From: Actinomadura macra NBRC 14102
GTDB lineage: Bacteria; Actinomycetota; Actinomycetes; Streptosporangiales; Streptosporangiaceae
Assembly: GCF_001552215.1 (NCBI RefSeq)
Contig: NZ_BCQT01000011.1
Span: forward strand, 248,001-312,000
Length of the DNA stretch: 64,000 bases
Reading direction: 5' to 3'
Shown here: piece after piece, positions 26,282 to 34,738 of the stretch
Position numbering within the stretch: the first letter of the stretch is position 1
Layout: every line of letters begins with the position of its first letter
Notes under the pieces: generated by a model
The model's database searches: none
Told to the model about the DNA's origin: nothing
The model's input: only the letters and a program-made list of their open reading frames with translations
Translations under genes and position numbers: made by a program

Positions 26282-27958
26282 CTACAACACGGCTGCGCGG
26301 TAGGCCGAGTGCCCATGGACGAGGTCGGCGTGCGCGCCCTCGGCGACCACCGCCCCGCCGTCCACCATCGCGACCCGATCGGCCATCGCCAGCAACGCGG
26401 GGCTGGTCGCCACCACGATCGTCGTGCGCTGGCCGCGCGTTTCACGGACGCACGCCGCGATCCGCGCCTCGGTGACCGCGTCCACCGCGGTGGTCGGATC
26501 ATGCAGGACCAGCACCGGGGCGTCGACGGCCAGCGCGCGGGCGAGCGCGACGCGCTGCCGCTGCCCGCCGGACAGAGAGCGTCCGCGTTCGGTGAGCGGC
26601 GTCGCCGTGCCATGCGGCAGGTTGGAGGCGACCTCGTCCACCGCGGCGGCCGCCATCGCCGGCTTCGTCTTTCCCCAGGCGGCCGCGGCGGTGACGTTCT
26701 CCAGCAGAGTCCCCTCGAAGAGGTCGGCGTCGTGCTCGGCGACCACGACCGCCCGGCGCACCTCGGCGGGATCAAGGGTGGTCAGCGGCACCCCGTCCAG
26801 CTCGACCGTGCCCGAGTCGGGGTCGGCGCTGCGGCCCAGCAGGCGCAGCAGCGAGGTCGCGACGGCGGGATCGGTGGTCACCACCCCCACCATCTCGCCC
26901 GGCGCGACCACGAGGCTCAGCCCGCGCAGCGCGTCCCCGTACCGGACGTCACGAAGCCGCACCTCGCCCCGCAGCGGCTGCGACGGGCTGCCGTCCCCCT
27001 TCGCCGCGGCGTACGGCGTGGCGAGCACGGAGGCCACGCGCGCGGCCGAGGCGCGTCCCTGCGCGAACTCGCGGTTCGCCCATGCCATGATCGACAGTGG
27101 TGTCAGCAGGAACTGCGCGAGCCCCACCGCCATCACCAACTGGCCGATGGTGATGTCACCCGAGGCGGCCAGCCGCCCGCCCACCAGCGCGATGATCGCG
27201 ATGAACACCCCGGTCAGCATCAGCATCCCGCCGTCATGCGCGGCCTGCGCCCGGGCCGCCCGCACGGTCGCGGCGAGGGAGTCGCGGCTGGTGCGCCGGT
27301 ACCGGTCGACCGCTGCGCGCTCGGCCCCGATGCCCTTGAGCACCCGCAGGCCGGCGATCAGGTCCGCGGCCACGCCGGACGCCCGCGCGGCACGCTCCTG
27401 CTCCGTGCCGCTGCGCCGCTCGAGCGGCTTGCCGAGTAGGTGAGCAAGCCCGAGCAGGGGCGGGATGCCCAGCAGGACGAGCAGCCCCAGCGGCACCGAC
27501 ACGACCAGCAGAGCGACGCCCCCCGCCACCAGCCCCGCCAGCGCCGCCGTTCCGCCCGCCAGTGCCACGTGCACGGCGCCGACACGCTTGGCGTCACCGG
27601 TCGCGACGTTGACCAGCTCGCCCGGCAGCCGCCCGGCCTCCGCGCCGCCTCGCGGGTCCAGGGTCCGCCGGGTCAGCTCCAGCCGCAGCCTGTGCGCGGC
27701 CCGCTCGGACGCCCGTTCGGCGAACCGGAAGCTGAACCGGTAGCTGTACGACAGCCCGGCGAAGACCGCGGCCAGCACGGCGATCCACCGTAGGAGCATG
27801 TCCGCGTCCCCGGTGGAGATCGCCTCGTCGATGACCACACCGATGACCACGGGCACCAGCACCTCGCCCGTCTGGTGCCCGGCGGCGAGCACGGCCCCGC
27901 CGGCGGCGAGCCGCCACTGCCCCACGATCGCCCGCCGCAACACGTCACGCCCCTGCAC
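26282..27958 (-). CDS. Siderophore ABC exporter half-transporter, intact signature with degenerate Walker A
   Basis: 558 aa from GTG 27958 with GGAGG upstream. The transmembrane domain is followed by an NBD with the canonical signature SLSGGQRQRVALARAL. Walker A is lost (GVVTTDPAVATSLL, with no P-loop Lys) and Walker B is altered to VLVLHDPTTAVD. Alone it could not hydrolyse ATP in its own site. It overlaps the FhuF-like gene by 14 bp and precedes the second half-transporter, forming an operon. Confidence 0.85.
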   Translation of the reverse strand: MQGRDVLRRAIVGQWRLAAGGAVLAAGHQTGEVLVPVVIGVVIDEAISTGDADMLLRWIAVLAAVFAGLSYSYRFSFRFAERASERAAHRLRLELTRRTLDPRGGAEAGRLPGELVNVATGDAKRVGAVHVALAGGTAALAGLVAGGVALLVVSVPLGLLVLLGIPPLLGLAHLLGKPLERRSGTEQERAARASGVAADLIAGLRVLKGIGAERAAVDRYRRTSRDSLAATVRAARAQAAHDGGMLMLTGVFIAIIALVGGRLAASGDITIGQLVMAVGLAQFLLTPLSIMAWANREFAQGRASAARVASVLATPYAAAKGDGSPSQPLRGEVRLRDVRYGDALRGLSLVVAPGEMVGVVTTDPAVATSLLRLLGRSADPDSGTVELDGVPLTTLDPAEVRRAVVVAEHDADLFEGTLLENVTAAAAWGKTKPAMAAAAVDEVASNLPHGTATPLTERGRSLSGGQRQRVALARALAVDAPVLVLHDPTTAVDAVTEARIAACVRETRGQRTTIVVATSPALLAMADRVAMVDGGAVVAEGAHADLVHGHSAYRAAVL

Positions 27959-28694
27959 CGGTGTTCCTCCGCTCGGTCACACAGCAGGTCGGGCAGGCGT
28001 CCCCGCCCGGCAGGGTCACCCACAGGCAGCAGGTGCGCCGTCGCAGAGCCGGCAGGTCGACCAGGTCGGCCACCGGTTCGCCGATCGACTCCAGCAGCGT
28101 CCGGGCCGCCGCGCCGGGATCGTCGAGGATGTCGCCGGCGAATGAGAACAGCGGATCGGCCAACGCCTCAGCAACCGACCCCCACAGGCCGCGCCGCCCG
28201 GTCATGGTGAGCGCGTGCAGGGCGTCGATCAGCGGTGCGTGCAGGTCGCGAAGGAGTGTGGCGCCGATGATGGTGCCCAGTTCGTCGACGTCTCCGGTGG
28301 CGACGCGCAGCTCGCTTATCGCGATCTGCATCCGGGGCTCGGCCGCCGGCGTGCGCAGCATCGTGGTTTCCGCGGTCAGCACCGGCAGCCGCCGGTTGAG
28401 CGCCCAGCCCATCGCGACGGGCAGCACGGTCCAATAGGAGAAGTGTTTCCACCACAGCGCCGCCGCGACGTGCGGCGGCGCCTCCCAGCGTCGTCCCGCC
28501 TCCGCGATCAGCACGCCAAGCCGCTCGTGGGGCGCGGTCGCCAGTTCGGCCGCCGTGGACCAGCCGTCCCCGGTCGCCCGCAGGCCGGGGGCCACTCCCA
28601 GGGGGCCGTCGCTGTCGGCGGCCGTGCGCATCCACCTGAACAACGGCTCCAGCGCGTCCTCGGCGGCGACCTTCCCTACCAGAGTCGCGTTCAC
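27945..28694 (-). CDS. FhuF-like ferric-siderophore reductase
   Basis: 249 aa from GTG 28694 (GGAGGGG upstream). The C-terminus ends in TCCLWVTLPGGDACPTCC, the CC-x10-CxxC pattern that binds the [2Fe-2S] cluster in FhuF-family reductases. The body is otherwise weakly conserved, as usual for the family. It would reduce the Fe(III) of the imported hydroxamate complex in the cytoplasm so iron can be released. It is first in the operon with the two half-ABC genes and has an iron box 22 bp upstream. Confidence 0.85.
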   Translation of the reverse strand: MNATLVGKVAAEDALEPLFRWMRTAADSDGPLGVAPGLRATGDGWSTAAELATAPHERLGVLIAEAGRRWEAPPHVAAALWWKHFSYWTVLPVAMGWALNRRLPVLTAETTMLRTPAAEPRMQIAISELRVATGDVDELGTIIGATLLRDLHAPLIDALHALTMTGRRGLWGSVAEALADPLFSFAGDILDDPGAAARTLLESIGEPVADLVDLPALRRRTCCLWVTLPGGDACPTCCVTERRNTGAGA

Positions 28695-28715
28695 GGCCCC
28701 TCCACATCGGTAAAG

Positions 28716-28734
28716 TAAGGCAAGGCTAACCTAA
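28716..28734. promoter_or_regulatory. Iron box upstream of the reductase-exporter operon
   Basis: TAAGGCAAGGCTAACCTAA matches 16 of 19 consensus positions and lies just upstream of the FhuF-like GTG start. It is placed to repress the leftward reductase/exporter operon when iron is sufficient. Confidence 0.8.
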
Positions 28735-29078
28735 AGCATTCGTCCTGCCGAGAGTGTCCCGGGCCTGAGACGACCTACCAGGTCGTGTGGTGCGTGCGCT
28801 GGCTCTTGCGACCGCGCGGCTGGAGGCATGGCAGGGATGGCAGGGCGGGGCGGGCCCGGTCCTTCGGCGATTCCAGGACGTGAGCGACCGGCGAGTGAGC
28901 CCATCGGAGCGGGTAACGGGACGCACGGTCGATGAACGAGCCCGGCTCAGGCTCCGGCCCCCCGGCGCTGCGCGATCCCGGTGGGCGGATAGGCGCGTAT
29001 CAACGCGCTTCTTGTTCTTCGCCTTAAATCAAAGTGAAGCCTATTGACAATCCCGCGCCATCGATAATCTCTAACAGT

Positions 29079-29097
29079 TTAGGCTAGCCTAACCTAA
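29079..29097. promoter_or_regulatory. Iron box (first of tandem pair)
   Basis: TTAGGCTAGCCTAACCTAA fits the IdeR/DmdR consensus at most positions. It lies exactly 20 bp upstream of a second box and about 480 bp before bacterioferritin. Confidence 0.8.
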
Positions 29098-29098
29098 T

Positions 29099-29117
29099 TT
29101 AGGAAAGGCTGACCTAA
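29099..29117. promoter_or_regulatory. Iron box (second of tandem pair)
   Basis: TTAGGAAAGGCTGACCTAA is the partner of the box at 29079. Tandem sites upstream of ferritin genes are known as IdeR activation sites in mycobacteria, but here the distance to the bacterioferritin start is unusually long. Confidence 0.75.
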
Positions 29118-29573
29118 ATAAGTTTGGCTAGGTAATTCAGAGCCTCTCTGAGATCCATTCACATGACATCGGGAGGACCATTTGCATGATCATTTAGAGG
29201 TTCTGGTGCTGTGACCTTGGACAACGTCCACTGTCGCAGGGGGGGAGCCGCGGAATTCCAAATGAATTAGAAAGCTGTTCGCGTTGTTAAACCGGGTTGC
29301 GGTAGCTGTCGCTCTGCTGGACGACTGGAGGGTGTCGCGCGGCCGATCGCGGCTTCAGTGTCGTGAACTGCGGTCTTGCTGCGACTCCGCCATCCCTTCC
29401 GTGTATCTGGCGGCCTTCCTGTTGAGAATCTCAGCCCTATCGATTCTGGCTGTGTCGAGCGGGAGTGAGTCCTCCAATGCCGCAGTCCAGGCCATGAATT
29501 CTTCTTACGGCGGATGTTCAAGTCGAATTTTCTAAGGTGGCCAAGGTTGGTCGACCGTGCCAGCATCGGCCTC

Positions 29574-30071
29574 ATGGAAGGTGACAGCCGAATCATCGAG
29601 CTGCTCAACGAGCAGCTCACCGCGGAACTCACGGCCATCAACCAGTTCCTCCTGCACGCCAAGATGCAGCAGGACTGGGGCTACGTGCGGCTTGCCAAGC
29701 ACTCGCGTAAGGAAGCACACGAGGAGCAGGAGCACGCCGCGCGCCTCACCGAACGAATCCTTTTCCTGGAGGGAGCCCCGAACTACCAGAAGCTCAACGC
29801 ACTGCGGATCGGGCAGAACGTCCCCGAGCAGCTCCAGGGCGACCTCGCCCTGGAGATGGAGAACGTGACCCGGCTGCGTCCCGCGGTCGCGCTGATGCGC
29901 GAGCGGGGTGACATCACCTCGGCCCGGATCTTCGAGGAGATCCTCGCGGACGAGGAAGAGCACGTCGACTACCTGGAGACCGAACTAGGCCTCGTCGACT
30001 CCCTCGGCGAGCACAACTACCTGCAGCGCCTCACCGATGCGCCCGGAGAGGACTTCACCGAGCCCGTCTAG
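29574..30071 (+). CDS. bfr: Bacterioferritin (haem-ligand Met replaced by Gln)
   Basis: 165 aa from ATG 29574. Residue numbering coincides with E. coli Bfr. The di-iron ferroxidase ligands E18, E51, H54, E94, E127 and H130 are all present. Position 52, the haem-binding methionine of bacterioferritins, is Gln (EEQEHA instead of DEMKHA), and Tyr25 near the ferroxidase site is Phe (NQFLLH). Overall sequence follows actinobacterial BfrA closely. It would oxidise and store iron in a 24-mer, but haem binding is doubtful. No obvious ribosome-binding site precedes the ATG, so a leaderless transcript or a different start is possible. A hairpin follows the gene. Confidence 0.9.
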   Translation: MEGDSRIIELLNEQLTAELTAINQFLLHAKMQQDWGYVRLAKHSRKEAHEEQEHAARLTERILFLEGAPNYQKLNALRIGQNVPEQLQGDLALEMENVTRLRPAVALMRERGDITSARIFEEILADEEEHVDYLETELGLVDSLGEHNYLQRLTDAPGEDFTEPV

Positions 30072-30092
30072 AGCCCTGCGCCGATCCGCGGG

Positions 30093-30108
30093 CCCGCGCT
30101 GACGCGGG
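30093..30108. terminator. Short hairpin after bfr
   Basis: CCCGCG-CTGA-CGCGGG is a perfect six-bp stem with a four-base loop, 22 bp after the bfr stop. It has no poly-U tail, so termination is plausible but unproven. Confidence 0.5.
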
Positions 30109-30612
30109 TGTTGCGGCCTTGTACCCGCTCGCACCCGGGCGCTGAGGATCAGCTCGACCCCGACCTGACTCGATCCGAGGCCGGGACCGGGATGACCTCG
30201 GCGGCCGGGTGCACGTCCACCCGCCACCGTGTCCCGACCCGCCGGCGGCCGCGGCGAGGGCTCAGCCGCCCTAGCGCAGACCGCCCGACCGATTCGGCGG
30301 CTTCTGCACGGTGCCCACGCGACACCAGGCGGCCGACCGCTCGACCGGAGCCGGCGGTTCCCGTGACCCCACTGGCCGGGTCCCCGTCGTCTCCCATGTG
30401 GAGATTGCCGCTGCTCGTCCGGGACGGAACGGTGAGGTCGCGGTGAGGCGCTGGACGTTCCACACAAGGCCGCCGCATCGGCCGCCCCAACCTCCGTACC
30501 GGCCGGGTGCGTGCAGACCCAGCACGGGACCGGATGCCCGAGCCCGCCCGAACGACTGACCGCCGGTTACCGGTCGTTCCCCACAGCGGATCCATCGAGA
30601 AGGAGCACGATC
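30109..30612. other. Intergenic, no supported gene
   Basis: Overlapping Arg/Pro-rich frames on both strands are typical of non-coding high-GC DNA and show no family motif. The AAGGAG at 30600-30605 is the ribosome-binding site of the next gene. Confidence 0.5.
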
Positions 30613-31281
30613 GTGACCCAGACCCACCCCGCCCACGACACGGACACCCGTGGCGACCCCCCGGGCGAACGGCTGGTGCTGCAACTGTGGCGAACCCCCG
30701 TCTACCAGGCCGACTGCACCAGCGCCGTCCAGCACCTCCCATCCCTGCGTGAGCTGATCCTCGATGCGGACAAGACCGACGACCCGCCCGGTGCGGTCAA
30801 CGCGGTCAAGTCATCCCAGACCATGTTGACCTGGGAGCATCCCTCCATCGACTGGCTGAGTCATCAGATCTCCGTCGCCGGCCGGACGCTGGCCCGCGCG
30901 GTGCTGGGCGAGGCCGCCGACGCGATCGACGAACACCACATCGTCACGGAGGCGTGGGCGGTGATCTGTCGGCCCGGCGAACCGCTGCGCCCGCACACCC
31001 GCCACGACTCGGCCTGGTCGGGCCTGCTGTCCGTCGCCGCCGACCCCGACGGTGACCCCGACGGCGACGGCGGACGCCTGCACATGCTCGATCCCCGACC
31101 CGCCGCCGTCACCCGCGCCGCGTCCCCCGGGGCAGTCCGCTACTGCCCGGTCCCCGGCCGGATGATCGCCTTCCCCGGCTGGCAAGCCCACTGGATGAAG
31201 GCGACCACGAACCACTCCCGGCTGCGGATCGCGATCGCCTGGAACATCACCTACCACCAAGACCGAGGCTGGACGCCATGA
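30613..31281 (+). CDS. Putative 2-oxoglutarate/Fe(II)-dependent oxygenase
   Basis: 222 aa from GTG 30613 with AAGGAG seven bases upstream. The C-terminal half follows the double-stranded beta-helix pattern of the putative 2OG-Fe(II) oxygenase family (TIGR02466/PF13759 type). HTRHDSAWSG supplies the first iron His, LDPRP a carboxylate, and FPGWQAHWMKAT the distal His, followed by RLRIAIAWN with the 2OG-binding Arg. A DPDGDPDGDG repeat sits in a loop. Substrate is unknown. The stop overlaps the next gene (ATGA), which looks like a degenerate paralogue. Confidence 0.65.
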   Translation: MTQTHPAHDTDTRGDPPGERLVLQLWRTPVYQADCTSAVQHLPSLRELILDADKTDDPPGAVNAVKSSQTMLTWEHPSIDWLSHQISVAGRTLARAVLGEAADAIDEHHIVTEAWAVICRPGEPLRPHTRHDSAWSGLLSVAADPDGDPDGDGGRLHMLDPRPAAVTRAASPGAVRYCPVPGRMIAFPGWQAHWMKATTNHSRLRIAIAWNITYHQDRGWTP

Positions 31282-31895
31282 CCCTCACGACCCCCGCCCC
31301 TGCCCCCGTTCCGTCCTCCAGCCACCACCGGCGCGGCTGCGGCGACGCCGCACCCGCCATCCGGCAGCACTGGGGCACTCCGGTCGCCTTCGCCACACTC
31401 GACCCCGCCGGGCTGCTGACCCCCTCCGCGGCCCGCATCAGCGCCGAAGGCCCCGCGATGGAGACCGTGCCGCCCGGCGAGATGATCGCCGACCTCGACG
31501 CGGTCGCCGCCCAGTTCCACCTCTCCTTCGACGAACTCGTCGCCGCTCATCACCCCGACCTCGCACCCCCGATCAGCGGCGTCGCCATCGAGGTGCACAT
31601 CTGGCGGCACGGCCACCACCTGCCCCCCGCCGCACACCCCGCCGATCTCATCGCATGGTGGGTCCTGCACTCCGCTCCCACTCCCGCTCCCAGCGACTCA
31701 GGCGCGATCGCTCTCGCAGACCCCCGCACCGGCTCCCCCTTCGCCCCTCTCCCCGGACGACCCTGGGGACGCCACCTGCTGATCCGCCCCATCCCCGGCG
31801 CGCACGTCGCCGTCCCCGGCTGGCTCACCACCTCGGTCACCCCCCTGGCACCCGGCCAGCACGTCCTGGTCGCCGTCGCCTCCACCATCCGGTGA
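31278..31895 (+). CDS. Degenerate paralogue of the upstream oxygenase (hypothetical)
   Basis: 205 aa, translationally coupled to the upstream gene. It is Pro/Ala-rich at the N-terminus. The C-terminal third parallels the oxygenase: ALADPRTGS aligns with MLDPRP, and PIPGAHVAVPGWLTTSV aligns with PVPGRMIAFPGWQAHWM. The distal iron His is replaced by Thr and the 2OG-binding Arg is absent (GQHVLVAVAS). It is therefore likely non-catalytic, perhaps a structural partner of the first protein. The paralogy is my reading of short aligned blocks. Confidence 0.5.
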   Translation: MTLTTPAPAPVPSSSHHRRGCGDAAPAIRQHWGTPVAFATLDPAGLLTPSAARISAEGPAMETVPPGEMIADLDAVAAQFHLSFDELVAAHHPDLAPPISGVAIEVHIWRHGHHLPPAAHPADLIAWWVLHSAPTPAPSDSGAIALADPRTGSPFAPLPGRPWGRHLLIRPIPGAHVAVPGWLTTSVTPLAPGQHVLVAVASTIR

Positions 31896-32634
31896 CCCGG
31901 TGGGCCGGGGCGCCTCGCGAAAGCGTCCAGACGGCCCAGGACGTCTCGGTGTGGGCACGCGGGACAGGAATGAAAGGCGGCGGACAAGAGACCGCGGGCC
32001 CCACATGACGACCATTCCGCCGAGCGGTACCCGGCGCGTCGCCGAGTCCCGTGGCGGGTGCCCTCGACCGATTCGACGCGGCAAAGCACGTCCGCGCCAG
32101 GTTCGAGGGCACAGCCGTCTGCTACCGGTAGACACCCCCAAGGCAATGGTCGGAACCAGATCCGCAGCGGCCCGCGCCCCGGAACTCACGGAACCCCTTC
32201 AGGTTTCCCGAGAAAGCCAAAGAGTCGCTCTTTCGCCACGATCTCAGCCCTCTCACCCGTCCCGAAACGCACAAGCTGATCCAGCGGCTTCAAGGACTGG
32301 TGGACTTCAACCCAAGACGATTCTGGTTCCGCCGCAACCACCTGGCGCCGATCCCCGGGTCAGCTTCCCTCCCTTTGGCTTTGGCATCGATGACTTCAGT
32401 GAACCCTTGCCCGAGGTCGACCACGCTGTCCCGGCGGACCGTCAAATCGGCCTCGACACGCTCGAGGGGCCCTGGCATTCGGGTGAGCGCACTTGTGAGC
32501 GGGCCGAGTACGCACTCGCCCAGTTGGCCGACCGCCGGCTGGACGGCTGTACGAGCGGGAGCGTTGTCCGCCGATCATCCGCTGTCACCGGCCGCCCTAC
32601 CGCAGACAGTCCAAGAATGAGATCGTCCGCTGTC
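31896..32634. other. Decayed coding remnants, unidentified
   Basis: No intact gene. A plus-strand frame at about 32200-32360 reads LFRHDLSPLTRPETHK and FNPRRFWFRRNHLAP, which looks like real coding sequence of unknown family. Another at about 32545-32640 reads SKNEIVRCLKRR, loosely like an IS110-type transposase tail. Both lack starts and continue out of frame. Confidence 0.4.
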
Positions 32635-33071
32635 TCAAGCGCCGCGCGAGTTCACACCGTTCAGAGCCTGGTCGATCGGTGTCTGGCCGCCGACCAGCAC
32701 GTAGGCGCGGCCGGCGGTGTCCGACCGGTCGAGGAGCGCGACGAGTACGGCGGCCACATCGTCTCTGGAGACCGGGTCGAACCTGGCGACCGTGCTGCCG
32801 GCCGGTTGACCGGCGGTGAGCTGGACGGTGCCGGAGCCGGGTTCGTCGGTGAGCACGCCGGGCCTCAGCACCGTCCAGTCGAGCCCGTCACGGGCCAGGA
32901 TGTGCTGTTCGGCGGCGCGCTTGGCCCGCAAGTAGGTGGCGTACCCTTCGCCGATATCAGGGTTGTCGGCACTGCCCACATTGATGGAGCTGACGTGCAG
33001 GAACCGTCGCACGCCTGCCTGTTCCGCCGCGTCCATGAGCAGCACAGGGGCGGCCCGGTCCACCGCGTCCC
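32635..33071 (-). pseudogene. NAD(P)-binding SDR/NmrA-type C-terminal fragment
   Basis: From the junction at about 33071, the minus strand reads AAPVLLMDAAEQAGVRRFLHVSS, split in sense by no stop, then YATYLRAKRAAEQHIL and TVLRPGVLTDEPGSG, ending GGQTPIDQAL. This is the latter two-thirds of an atypical SDR (NAD(P)H-binding, DUF-type). The N-terminal GxxGxxG Rossmann motif is missing, replaced by a piece of a different gene, so this is a deletion product. Confidence 0.65.
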
Positions 33072-33566
33072 TTAGTCGCGGAGCTGGTCGTCGTTGGTGA
33101 AGGCGCCGGTCCACAAAGGTTCGGCGGCCGCGTGCTGTTGGGGGGTGCCGCGTTCGGCGAGGATCTGCTGGGCGCGGGAGATGAAGCGGCCGCTGGCGGC
33201 GGTGACGACAGGGATCAGGTGGGACAGGTGCTGGTTGTAGCGGGTGGCGTAGGTGAGGGCGACCATGCCTCCGTAGGAGACGCCCAGGATGCCGATCTTG
33301 TCCAGGCCCAGGTGGCGGCGCATGGCTTCGAGGTCTTCGACGTTGTTGTCGAGGGTGTAGGTGTCGTGGGGGCCGCGGGCCGAGCGGCCGCTGCCCCGTT
33401 GGTCGAGGTAGATGATCTGTGCTTGAGGCCCGTGTGCTCACCACCGGGTCCGCCGTGCAGTGCGAACAGGACGGGTTTTCTCCCACGTCCCGTGCCGGTC
33501 ATCGTCGACCAGTCCCGCGCCGTCGACGTCGAAGTACAGCGTGGTGTCACGAACGTTCGCGTACAC
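33072..33566 (-). pseudogene. Alpha/beta hydrolase (proline-iminopeptidase-like), frameshifted and truncated
   Basis: The pieces lie in three frames: VYANVRDTTLYFDVDGAG from GTG 33566, then KPVLFALHGGPGGEHTGLKH (oxyanion HGGPG), then IIYLDQRGSGRS and KIGILGVSYGGMVALTYATRY with the nucleophile GVSYGG. At least two frameshifts separate them. The protein stops at TAA 33072 after DQLRD, well before the catalytic Asp/His, where the SDR fragment begins. Confidence 0.7.
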
Positions 33567-34017
33567 CGGCCCTCCTCATCACGATCAGCTGCTCGGTACT
33601 CCAGTTGTAGAGTCTGGGCAGCCACCGTGTCGGCGCCTGGCCTGGCAACCCGACTTCAACACTGAGAGCCCTATTCTGCACTGCGCGCTCGACAGGTGAC
33701 CGCGTGCCAAAATGGAATAGCCGGTTGCCCGCGGTTGAAACACCTTGGTCTCCTTACTCCATGGCTGGAGTCCACCGGGCTCGTTGGACTCCACTGTGCG
33801 GATGGGCAAGGAGGTATCCTGACGGAGTTCGTCGGACGATCGCTTTCAGCCGGGCTGGCGAGCAGCGTGCGCGCGCAGGATATGCCGGTTTTGAAGGTGG
33901 CGGCGCCCGCTCGCCCATTCCCCGGGTTCTGGCGTGGGGTTGAACAAGTTTCTTGCGTTTGCCGAGCTTTGGTCTCTTGGGGCGCCGACAGGGTAACTGA
34001 CCGGCACTGCACTTGAC
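33567..34017. other. Intergenic, no supported gene
   Basis: No frame shows a recognisable motif on either strand. The right end leads directly into a transposase remnant. Confidence 0.45.
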
Positions 34018-34620
34018 GTGACGAACACGTTCGCGGTCCTTCGTCTCCTTCCGATGGCCAATCGGGAGAAGGACGCCGAGATCTTGGTGCTGCGACATCA
34101 GATTATGGTGCGGAGACGTCAACTGGGCGGGAAGCGGGTGTGGTTCACCGCGCCGGACCGGGCGCTGCTCGCGGCGTTGCTGTACCGACCTCCTTCGAGC
34201 GCGTTGCGGCGGATGCGCTTGCTGATGCGTCCGGACACGGTGCTGCACCGTCACCGTGACCTGCCGGCGAGCCGACACGCTACCCGATCCGAGCCGAAGC
34301 GCCTGGACAGGTCACTGACCGTGCGTTGCGTCCGCGTGCTCTTCCTGCGTCTGGTCCGGGAGAACCCGGGCTGGGGGCTACCGGAGGGTGCGCGGTGGGC
34401 TGCTGGCGCTCGGCGTCGAAGTCGGGGGTCCACGGTCTGGGCGATCCCCAACGGCGCCGGAATCGATCCGGCGCCCGGGCGCTCCTGGACCACGTGGGCT
34501 AGCTGTCTGCGCTCGCAGGCATGTCGCGGGCGAGGCGCTGCTGGCGTGTGACTTCCTGGAGACCGTCACGCTCGCGGGCAACTGGATACAGCTCGCACAA
34601 CTCCTCGGGCACCAGCATTA
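34018..34620 (+). pseudogene. Integrase-core transposase remnant, frameshifted
   Basis: It starts TNTFAVLRLLPMANREKDAE and continues through the HTH region ILVLRHQIMVRRRQLGG and LLMRPDTVLHRHRDLPASRH. After ENPGWG the frame breaks, and pieces GIDPAPGRSWTTWA and ALLACDFLETVTLAG appear in different frames. The DDE catalytic domain beyond the first Asp is missing. It belongs to the same broad IS3/IS481-like family as the element at 50654. Confidence 0.7.
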
Positions 34621-34738
34621 ACTGCTACCGCGTCGCTCGAAACGAGATGTCGTTTGCTTGGTTGGTCGTACATGAATATCCCCGGCCGTCCTGAGGTGAG
34701 CGTTGACATTGGTCAAGACGACCGGGGCCGGCCGGGGG

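Larger units (their letters stand above)
28735..29573. other. Intergenic stretch with tandem iron boxes, no convincing gene
   Basis: No ORF here has recognisable family motifs. It contains TTGACA at 29044, two iron boxes at 29079-29117, and a GGGAGG with an ATG nine bases downstream (29186) that reaches TAG after three codons. Frames from 29270 to 29570 on both strands are uninformative and may be decayed coding sequence. Confidence 0.5.

Noticed and set aside
29267..29662. 131-codon minus-strand ORF overlapping the bfr 5' region
   Set aside because: About a fifth is antisense to bfr, the rest is Arg/Ser/Thr-rich without motifs; not supportable as a gene.
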